Source: Pseudomonadota bacterium (GTDB lineage Bacteria; Desulfobacterota; Anaeroferrophillalia; Anaeroferrophillales; Tharpellaceae). Taken from it: a stretch of DNA of 18,111 nt. Numbering within the stretch: the first letter of the stretch is position 1; every line of letters begins with the position of its first letter. The position numbers and the translations under genes were made by a program. The notes under the pieces were generated by a model. The model saw nothing but the letters and a program-made list of their open reading frames with translations, did not search any database and was not told the DNA's origin. Shown one piece after another: positions 7,161 through 12,517 of the stretch. The stretch covers positions 1 through 18,111 of the forward strand of contig WFRT01000340.1 in NCBI GenBank assembly GCA_015486445.1, read 5' to 3'.

Positions 7161-9218
7161 TCAAATATCGCGCTTCAACTGGAAGAAAAAATTCAGCCCC
7201 GGCTTCAGTTCGGCGCCCGGTTCCGGCCGCTGGGCGGCGATGCGCCCCTGGCCGCTGATCTTGACCCGGCCACGGTAGCGGCTGACCAGGGCCAGGGCCT
7301 CGCGGATGCTGCGGCCGGTAAGATCGGGCATCACCCGGGTCCCGGGGTTTTCGGTTCCGCAGCCGGCCTCAGCCGGGACCCCGGCTTTTTCCTTGCGGGC
7401 TTTCGGGCCGGGGCCGGAGAGCCCGCTTTTATCCTCTTCCAGGCGGTTCATGGCCAGATGCGTCGCCCCGGCGGCCGGGGGATAGTTGTAGTAGCAGGCC
7501 AGGCGCTGGTTGATGCGCCTGAAAGCCGGGGCCGCCACGACCCCGCCGTAAATCGACTTGCGGGGCTCGTCAACCATCACGTAAACTATCTTGCGCGAGA
7601 CCCCGGCCGGGGGATCGACGTAACCAATGAACGAAGCCCAGTAGTTGCTATGGGAGTAGCACTTGTTGACAAAATCGAATTTCTGGGAGGTTCCGGTCTT
7701 GCCCGCCACCCGGTAGCCCGCCACCCGGGCCCGGGGCGCGGTGCCGCCGTCTTCAACCACCATCCCCAGGGCCCGGTCCATGGCCTTCGCAACTTCGGCG
7801 GAGCAGGCCCGCGGGGCGGTTCTGCGTTTCGGGTACTCGTAAACCGTCCAGCCGTCGCTGTTGACAATCCGGGAGACCAGGTGCGGGGTGACACGGTAGC
7901 CGCCGTTGGCCAGGGCCGCATAGGCGGTCACCAGTTGCACCGGGGTCAGGGACACCCCCTGGCCGAACGCCAGGTTGCAGAGATCGATCGCCCGCCAGCG
8001 TTTCCAGAGCCGCAGGTGGCCGGCAGGCTCATGGGGGAAATCGATCCCGCTTTTAGCACCGAAGCCGAAAGCCCGCAAAACCTTGTAGAAACGCTCGGGA
8101 CCAACCCGGGTAACGACCTTGGAAACCCCGATATTGCTGGAATACTTCAACACCTCGTCGAGTCGCAGGAGGCCGTGGCCGTGGGTGTCGTGAATCGTCC
8201 GCCGACCCACCCGGTAGCGGCCGTTCTCGCAGTCGATCCGGTCGGAAATCTTGAACACCCCGGATTCCAGGGCCGCCACCAGGGTAAAAACCTTGAAGGT
8301 CGAACCCGGCTCCATGAGGTCGGTTACCGCCCGGTTGCGCCAGAGAGCCGGATTGGTTTTGTGCTTGCTGTTGGGGTTGAACCTGGGGTACTGGGCCATC
8401 GCCAGGATGGCGCCGTTCTCGGCGTCCATGATTACCGCCACCCCCTGCTTGCCGCGGCTTTCAAGCACCGCTTTTTCGAGTTCCCGCTCGGTCCAGGCCT
8501 GGAGATTGCGGTCAATCGTCAGATAGAGGGTTTTACCCCGGTAATGTTTCATTTCGGGGTAGCTGGAGGCATCCACCACCCGGCTGCGGGCGTCGTGCTC
8601 CAGTGAGATGTAAATCTGCCGTCCTTCGAGGTACTTGTTGTAGTAGAGTTCCAGCCCTTCCTGGCCGCGGCTGTCGATATTGACAAAGCCAAGGACCTGG
8701 CCGGCCAACTCCCGGTTGGGGTAGACCCGGCGGTTCTCCTTGAGAAAAGAGAGCCCCCGGTATTTGTCGCACAAGGGCTCAAGGGCCCGGACCTGGCCCG
8801 GGGTCAGGCCGCGTTTGAGCCAGACGAACCCGCGCCGGCTCTGCAGGCGCCGGGCCAGGACACGGGAGCGCACCTTGATAACCGGGGCCAGCCGGGCGGC
8901 CAGTCGGCGGGCTTCTTTTTTGGGGATGCGCCGGGGTTCGGCAAACAACGAACGCCCTTTTATGTTGATCGCCAGGCCGCGGCCGTCGGCCGCCAGAATC
9001 TCGCCCCGGTCACAGCGCACCAGCAGGGTTGAGCTGCTCTGGCGCTGCTGCCGAGCCAGGTAATAGTCATGCTTGACAATTTGCAGGTAGTAGGCCCGGG
9101 CGACGATGGCCAGCAAACATGTCACCACCAATCCGGCCAGAAAGTTCATCCGCAGGCGCTGGCGCTTCTCCGGGTCCGGAGGTCGACGGCGCGAGGTGCG
9201 TTTTTTTCTGAACTTCAT
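7161..9218 (-). CDS. ftsI: Septal peptidoglycan transpeptidase FtsI (PBP3) with C-terminal PASTA domain
   Basis: Class B penicillin-binding protein cross-linking septal peptidoglycan in the periplasm, partner of FtsW and FtsL. It is 685 residues long, against 588 for E. coli PBP3. After a basic N terminus, one membrane anchor spans about residues 25-44. The dimerisation domain follows. The transpeptidase motifs are S306-TFK, SSN at 360-362 and KTGTS at 507-511. A linker rich in charged residues, Pro and Gly (about 590-628) leads to a single PASTA-like domain (about 629-682, beginning MPDLTGRSIREAL). PASTA-bearing class B PBPs are common in Gram-positives and also occur in deltaproteobacterial lineages. 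The ATG overlaps the ftsL stop as ATGA. Confidence 0.96.
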   Translation of the reverse strand: MKFRKKRTSRRRPPDPEKRQRLRMNFLAGLVVTCLLAIVARAYYLQIVKHDYYLARQQRQSSSTLLVRCDRGEILAADGRGLAINIKGRSLFAEPRRIPKKEARRLAARLAPVIKVRSRVLARRLQSRRGFVWLKRGLTPGQVRALEPLCDKYRGLSFLKENRRVYPNRELAGQVLGFVNIDSRGQEGLELYYNKYLEGRQIYISLEHDARSRVVDASSYPEMKHYRGKTLYLTIDRNLQAWTERELEKAVLESRGKQGVAVIMDAENGAILAMAQYPRFNPNSKHKTNPALWRNRAVTDLMEPGSTFKVFTLVAALESGVFKISDRIDCENGRYRVGRRTIHDTHGHGLLRLDEVLKYSSNIGVSKVVTRVGPERFYKVLRAFGFGAKSGIDFPHEPAGHLRLWKRWRAIDLCNLAFGQGVSLTPVQLVTAYAALANGGYRVTPHLVSRIVNSDGWTVYEYPKRRTAPRACSAEVAKAMDRALGMVVEDGGTAPRARVAGYRVAGKTGTSQKFDFVNKCYSHSNYWASFIGYVDPPAGVSRKIVYVMVDEPRKSIYGGVVAAPAFRRINQRLACYYNYPPAAGATHLAMNRLEEDKSGLSGPGPKARKEKAGVPAEAGCGTENPGTRVMPDLTGRSIREALALVSRYRGRVKISGQGRIAAQRPEPGAELKPGLNFFFQLKRDI

Positions 9219-9499
9219 GGCAAAACCACTTTCTGTCCGGGTTGCGGTTCCTTGAGTCCAAGTTCATGGGCCAGGCGGGCCAGGTTCTGGGGCCTCAGCA
9301 GGGTGGCAAGTTCGGCCTGGAGCTTGTCCTGCTCTTCCAGCAGGTTCTTTTCTTCGATGCGCAACCGGCTGAGCTCGTAGCCCCGGATCATCGCCTTGTT
9401 GTTGATCCAGGAACAGAAAAACAGCGAACCCACCAGGAGCAGCAAAAGCAGGGCGTTGAGCAGACCCAAACGGGAAGATTGCGGCCTCAGCCCGGACAC
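9215..9499 (-). CDS. ftsL: Cell division protein FtsL
   Basis: Small bitopic divisome scaffold forming the FtsQLB-type complex that activates FtsWI. About 94 residues: a short cytoplasmic N terminus, one membrane segment (NALLLLLLVGSLFFCSWI), then a periplasmic heptad-like coiled coil containing ELSRLRIEEKNLLEEQDKLQAEL. FtsL sequences are poorly conserved, so the call rests on this architecture and on its position directly before ftsI with an ATGA overlap. I prefer the GTG at 9499 because GAGG lies five bases upstream; the GTG at 9505 would overlap that site. It is separated from rsmH by an inserted repeat element, an unusual break in the operon. Confidence 0.88.
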   Translation of the reverse strand: MSGLRPQSSRLGLLNALLLLLLVGSLFFCSWINNKAMIRGYELSRLRIEEKNLLEEQDKLQAELATLLRPQNLARLAHELGLKEPQPGQKVVLP

Positions 9500-9510
9500 A
9501 GCCACCTCGT

Positions 9511-9525
9511 GTTATTTGCAATAAC
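9511..9525. repeat. Short perfect hairpin between ftsL and the repeat element
   Basis: GTTATT-TGC-AATAAC is a perfect 6-bp inverted repeat with a 3-base loop, four bases outside the left end of the 236-bp repeat and about 12 bases upstream of the preferred ftsL start. In the ftsL mRNA it would be a small AU-rich stem just before the ribosome site. Its role is unknown and it may be chance or part of an insertion target. Confidence 0.4.
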
Positions 9526-9529
9526 TGTT

Positions 9530-9765
9530 GTAACTATTCAGCCGAATACGGGGTCGGGCGCGGCTTTTCTTCGCTAGGCGTTAAGATTTCTGTTTTTCCA
9601 GTGCTCGCTACGCCCGCATTGCAAAACTCGCTACGCTCAGACAGTTGCAATGCTTATGGGCTCCCGCTCGCTGGGAAAAACGACGAAATCTTTCCGAAAC
9701 CGCTCAGAAAACCACCCCCGCCCCCCTCCTGAAAGAGAGGAGATAGAATTTAGCTGAATAGTTAC
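9530..9765. repeat. MITE-like palindromic repeat, copy 1 (complete, 13-bp terminal inverted repeats)
   Basis: The element is bounded by perfect 13-bp terminal inverted repeats, GTAACTATTCAGC at 9530-9542 and its complement at 9753-9765. Internally it is an imperfect palindrome. The AAGATTTC and GTTTTTCC blocks on the left recur in complement on the right, and a central stem GCATTGCAA/TTGCAATGC lies at 9616-9624/9645-9653. No protein is encoded, so any movement would need a transposase elsewhere. It fills the rsmH-ftsL gap, ending eight bases from the rsmH stop, and would be transcribed as a long hairpin. A second copy lies at 12249-12501 in the same orientation. I see no clean target-site duplication. 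REP/BIME-type element is the alternative label. Confidence 0.85.
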
Positions 9766-9772
9766 CAACCGT

Positions 9773-10711
9773 TCAAAGAACTTCCACGGCCCGCAGCACC
9801 GCGCTCCGGCTGCGGGGATTGTCGGCCACCTCCGCCTCGTCGGGCCGGCGGCCGCGGCCGGTCAGGATCCGGACAGCGGCCTGACGGTCACAGGTACAGA
9901 CCGGGATTTTTGGCGGGCAGGTGCAGCCCCGGGCGGCCTGGCGGAAAAACCGTTTCACCAGGCGGTCTTCAAGGGAATGATAGGAGATGACCACCATGCG
10001 GGCGCCGGGATTTAGAATCTCCAGCCCGGCGGCCAGCACTTTTTCCAGGGCCTCGAGTTCACCGTTGACCACGATTCGCAAGGCCTGGAAAATCCGGGTC
10101 GCAGGATGCCTGCGGGTCCGCTTGTGAGGTGGCACCATAGCCTCCACCAGGCCGGCCAGGTCACGGGTCGAAAGCAAAGGGGCCGTTTCCCGCCGGGTAA
10201 CGATCTCCCGGGCGATGGCCCGGGCGTAAGGCTCTTCCCCGAAGTCGCGAAATATCCGGGCCAGGGTTCGAGCATCGGCCTGGTTGACAATTTCGGCGGC
10301 CGGGCGGCCGACGGCCGGATCCATTCTCATGTCGAGAGGCCCGTCGGACTGGAAACTGAAGCCCCGCTCCCCATCTTCCAACTGGTAACTGGAAAGCCCG
10401 ATATCGAGCAGCAGACCATCGATTCGCTCAATCCCCTCAGCCCGCAGGAGCTGTGGGAGCTCGGCATAGTTTCCAGCCAGCAGCCGGAAACGGGAAGGAA
10501 AATCCTCTTTCAATCCCCGGGCCCGGGAAACGGCCTCGGGATCCCGGTCCAGGGCTACGATCCGAACCCTCTCCGGGCTGTTTTCCAGCAGGCCGAGTGT
10601 GTGGCCGCCGCCGCCGAAGGTCGCATCCACGACCACCCCGCCGGCCCCCAGGGCCGGGTTTCCCAGCAGCAGTTCCAGACTGGGAGCTAAAAGAACCGGA
10701 ACATGTTTCAC
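9773..10711 (-). CDS. rsmH: 16S rRNA (cytosine(1402)-N(4))-methyltransferase RsmH
   Basis: SAM-dependent methyltransferase modifying C1402 of 16S rRNA near the decoding centre; formerly MraW. The 312 residues match E. coli (313). HVPVLLAPSLELL at the N terminus, the SAM loop DATFGGGGHT, LLLDIGLSSYQLEDGERGFSF, DGPLDMRMD, YHSLEDRLVKRFFR, the small CTCPPKIPVCTC cysteine stretch often seen in the family, and RSRSAVLRA near the C terminus are all visible. The start is GTG at 10711-10709, beginning MKHVPVLL; a G-run about nine bases upstream is the only candidate ribosome site. It lies 41 bases after mraZ. Downstream, a repeat element separates it from ftsL. Confidence 0.97.
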   Translation of the reverse strand: MKHVPVLLAPSLELLLGNPALGAGGVVVDATFGGGGHTLGLLENSPERVRIVALDRDPEAVSRARGLKEDFPSRFRLLAGNYAELPQLLRAEGIERIDGLLLDIGLSSYQLEDGERGFSFQSDGPLDMRMDPAVGRPAAEIVNQADARTLARIFRDFGEEPYARAIAREIVTRRETAPLLSTRDLAGLVEAMVPPHKRTRRHPATRIFQALRIVVNGELEALEKVLAAGLEILNPGARMVVISYHSLEDRLVKRFFRQAARGCTCPPKIPVCTCDRQAAVRILTGRGRRPDEAEVADNPRSRSAVLRAVEVL

Positions 10712-10752
10712 CTGGGCGGCCCCCCGGGAGTCCGCAGGCCGGGCCGGGCCCG

Positions 10753-11217
10753 TCAGATACCGATGTCGAGATCGGCCAGAACCCCGCTGATCGCCGACGC
10801 GTTATCGATAATCATCGCCGCCTCGGCATCCCAGCGCTCCTTGCTCCAGAGCTCAAGCTTGTTGACCTGGCCGGCGATCACGACATTGTTGGCCTGGGGC
10901 TGGTCGAGACCGGCCCAGTTTCTCAGGGTCGGCGGCAGGAGAATGCGCCCCTGTTTATCGAGTGTGCATTCGACCGCTCCGGAGATATAGAAACGCTTAA
11001 AGCGCTTGACCTCGACACGACTCGACGGCAAGCAGTTGAGGCGCTCTTCGACCTCGCCCCAGACCGCCAGAGGCCAGCAGTCGAGATTGCCGTCCAGGGC
11101 CGTGGTAATCACCACCTCGGAATGGTAATCCCTGACAATGATCTCCCTGAACCTGGCCGGGATACTCAACCGGCCCTTGGCATCCAGGGAATATTCGTAT
11201 CGACCGCGAAACGCCAC
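10753..11217 (-). CDS. mraZ: Transcriptional regulator MraZ
   Basis: DNA-binding regulator of the dcw operon, forming a ring of subunits that reads direct TGGG-type repeats upstream of its own gene. Two SpoVT-AbrB-like halves are visible, each with its signature: DAKGRLSIPARFR near the N terminus and DKQGRILLPPTLR in the second half. I prefer the GTG at 11217 because it gives the usual MAFRGRYE-like start and has GGTGA seven bases upstream, for a 154-residue protein. An in-frame GTG at 11238 would add seven residues but lacks a ribosome site. It begins the dcw run and is preceded by a recognisable promoter and operator. Confidence 0.95.
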   Translation of the reverse strand: MAFRGRYEYSLDAKGRLSIPARFREIIVRDYHSEVVITTALDGNLDCWPLAVWGEVEERLNCLPSSRVEVKRFKRFYISGAVECTLDKQGRILLPPTLRNWAGLDQPQANNVVIAGQVNKLELWSKERWDAEAAMIIDNASAISGVLADLDIGI

Positions 11218-11232
11218 CTGAAAATCACCGCC

Positions 11233-11275
11233 ACCCACTTGGGAATTTTAACCCACAATTTACCACTATCTCCCA
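11233..11275 (-). promoter_or_regulatory. MraZ-box operator array
   Basis: On the minus strand, TGGGA (11275-11271), TGGTA (11265-11261) and TGGGT (11255-11251) repeat with a strict 10-base period and 5-base spacers. A further TGGGT at 11237-11233 is two bases out of phase. MraZ is known to bind TGGGN repeats of this geometry before mraZ in E. coli and other bacteria. The array begins just after the predicted -10 element, which suits negative autoregulation. The spacing is read directly; binding is inferred. Confidence 0.75.
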
Positions 11276-11277
11276 CC

Positions 11278-11306
11278 CTGTTACATTTACCGACCCCCTT
11301 TGTCAA
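11278..11306 (-). promoter_or_regulatory. Predicted sigma-70-type promoter of the mra/dcw operon
   Basis: On the minus strand a perfect TTGACA (11306-11301) is followed after 17 bases by TAACAG (11283-11278), a weak -10 match. The stretch just upstream (about 11311-11345) is strongly A/T-rich within a GC-rich genome, like an UP element. The predicted start falls at the first MraZ box. The -35 box and its position relative to the MraZ boxes are the strongest evidence; the -10 is the weak part. Confidence 0.6.
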
Positions 11307-11461
11307 GGACAAAAATAGTTTTTTCTAATTATTTTCCGCTATAATTTATCCGCGCCAAAAGGCACAAACCCTCTCCGGGCCAGGCGGGAAAAGGAACCGG
11401 CCGGGCCAACCGGAAAACCGGGCCCGGAAACAAGGGAGGGGTGAAAGCAGGAGAGAAAGGG
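11307..11461. other. rsmE-mraZ intergenic segment
   Basis: This gap holds the A/T-rich upstream part of the mra promoter and, nearer rsmE, a GC-rich inverted repeat CCGGGCC/GGCCCGG (11401-11407/11421-11427). The hairpin could end rsmE transcription, but no clean U-tract follows it, so a terminator is not assured. No gene is seen here. Confidence 0.4.
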
Positions 11462-12172
11462 CTAGAGAAAACGGCCGAGAAAGGCGGGCACCGCCTGTTC
11501 CACCCGGAGAATCCGGGGGCCCAGGGAAATCGGGCAGAGACCGGCGCGAACCAGGAGTTCGACCTCGAAAGGGATAAAACCGCCTTCGGGCCCAATCGCC
11601 GCCAGGGCCGGCAGTTCGGGGGCAAAGTCCATCCCGGCCCCGACGGTCCCGGGGTGCAGAACCCAGGCCCGGCGGCCGGCGGCCAGATGCGGCAGGCGAT
11701 CCTCGACAAAGGGACGGAAACGCCGGACCTGGACAATCTCCGGCAGCTGCGTATCCCCGGCCTGGGCAAGCGCTTCCAGGGCGATGTTTTGGAGTTGCGC
11801 AGGCTCGAGACGGGAACACTGCCAGTAACTTTTTTCAACCCGGAAGGCGTTGATGACAAAGATCCGCTTGACCCCCATGGTCACGGCCGCGGCCAGGGTG
11901 CGGCGCAGGACCTTGGGCCGGGGCAGGGCCAGAACCAGGGTCACCGGCAATGCCGCCGGCGGCGGGCCGGTGATCGCCACTTCAAGTTCAACCGTTGCCC
12001 CGGCCCGGGCAACCACCCGGCCGGAGCCGACACCGCCCTCGATCCGGCCGACCTTGAATTCATCTCCAACCCCGGCCTTCAATACGGCAACCAGGTGACG
12101 GGCCCGCCGGCCCTGCAGCAGCACCCGGCCGGAAGCCGTGAAATCATTCTCCGCCAGCAGGATAAGGTTCAT
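11462..12172 (-). CDS. rsmE: 16S rRNA (uracil(1498)-N(3))-methyltransferase RsmE family protein
   Basis: SPOUT-class SAM-dependent methyltransferase expected to modify U1498 of 16S rRNA. It has 236 residues from the ATG at 12172, preferred over an in-frame TTG at 12181 because AGG lies eight bases upstream of the ATG. The N-terminal PUA-like part includes GRVLLQGRRARHLVAVLKAG. The C-terminal knot carries IGPEGGFIPFEVELL and SLGPRILRVEQAVPAFL, the family's SAM-binding signatures. The middle segment RPKVLRRTLAAAVTMGVKRI followed by RVEKSYW differs from the E. coli-type KATELGV motif and marks a distinct subfamily, so the exact target base is inferred. It is divergent from the ligase gene and upstream of mraZ, which has its own promoter. 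Confidence 0.9.
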   Translation of the reverse strand: MNLILLAENDFTASGRVLLQGRRARHLVAVLKAGVGDEFKVGRIEGGVGSGRVVARAGATVELEVAITGPPPAALPVTLVLALPRPKVLRRTLAAAVTMGVKRIFVINAFRVEKSYWQCSRLEPAQLQNIALEALAQAGDTQLPEIVQVRRFRPFVEDRLPHLAAGRRAWVLHPGTVGAGMDFAPELPALAAIGPEGGFIPFEVELLVRAGLCPISLGPRILRVEQAVPAFLGRFL

Positions 12173-12212
12173 CTTCCACAACCTGTCAAAAACTTTGGAT
12201 AAAGAAAAGCGA

Positions 12213-12242
12213 TTGACAATAAGAGACTAAAATTAATATAGA
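12213..12242 (+). promoter_or_regulatory. Possible promoter of the ligase gene
   Basis: TTGACA at 12213-12218 is followed after 18 bases by TATAGA at 12237-12242, in an unusually A/T-rich stretch. It points towards the plus-strand ligase gene. If used, the mRNA would begin almost exactly at the edge of the repeat element and carry the whole element as a leader. The spacer is one base longer than ideal. No convincing minus-strand promoter for rsmE was found in the same gap. Confidence 0.45.
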
Positions 12243-12248
12243 AATCGT

Positions 12249-12501
12249 GTAACTATTCAGCCAAATCCGGGGTCGGGCGCGGCTTTCCTTCGCTAAGCGT
12301 TAAGATTTCTGTTTTTCCTCGCGCTAGCTTCGCCCGCACCCCAAGGGCACTTCCGTTGGGCGCATTGCAAAACTCGCTTACGCTCAGACAGTTGCAATGC
12401 TTATGGGCTCCCGCTCGGCTTAAGAAAAACGACGAAATCTTTCCGAAACCGCTCAGAAAAACCACCCCCGCCCCCTCCTGAAAGAGGGGAGATAAAATTT
12501 A
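12249..12501. repeat. MITE-like palindromic repeat, copy 2 (right terminus lost)
   Basis: This copy begins with the same GTAACTATTCAG end as copy 1 at 9530 and stays closely similar for most of its length, in the same orientation. The central stem GCATTGCAA/TTGCAATGC is at 12362-12370/12392-12400. It differs by an extra 26-base module (12338-12363) containing a CCCAA/TTGGG stem, and by loss of the right terminal inverted repeat: similarity stops at about 12501, 16 bases before the ligase start. It makes up most of the 345-base rsmE-ligase gap; the rest holds the A/T-rich promoter region. Confidence 0.82.
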
Positions 12502-12517
12502 TCCCTAAGGCCCAGAG

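Noticed and set aside
4959..8606. A 1215-codon plus-strand open frame opposite mraY, murF and ftsI
   Set aside because: It is antisense to three clearly conserved genes, is rich in Gly, Pro, Gln and Arg without domain signatures, and is what GC-rich codon usage on the opposite strand produces.
11401..11427. Intrinsic terminator after rsmE
   Set aside because: The 7-bp GC stem has a 13-base loop and is followed by mixed C/T sequence rather than a U-tract, so it is only mentioned as a possibility in the intergenic entry.
11441..12202. A 253-codon plus-strand open frame opposite rsmE
   Set aside because: Antisense to rsmE, whose SAM-binding signatures are clear; the plus-strand frame is low-complexity.
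9530..12501. CRISPR-like or integron-like repeat array
   Set aside because: Only two copies exist, about 240 bases each and 2.7 kb apart with ordinary genes between, without spacer regularity, cas genes or an integrase.
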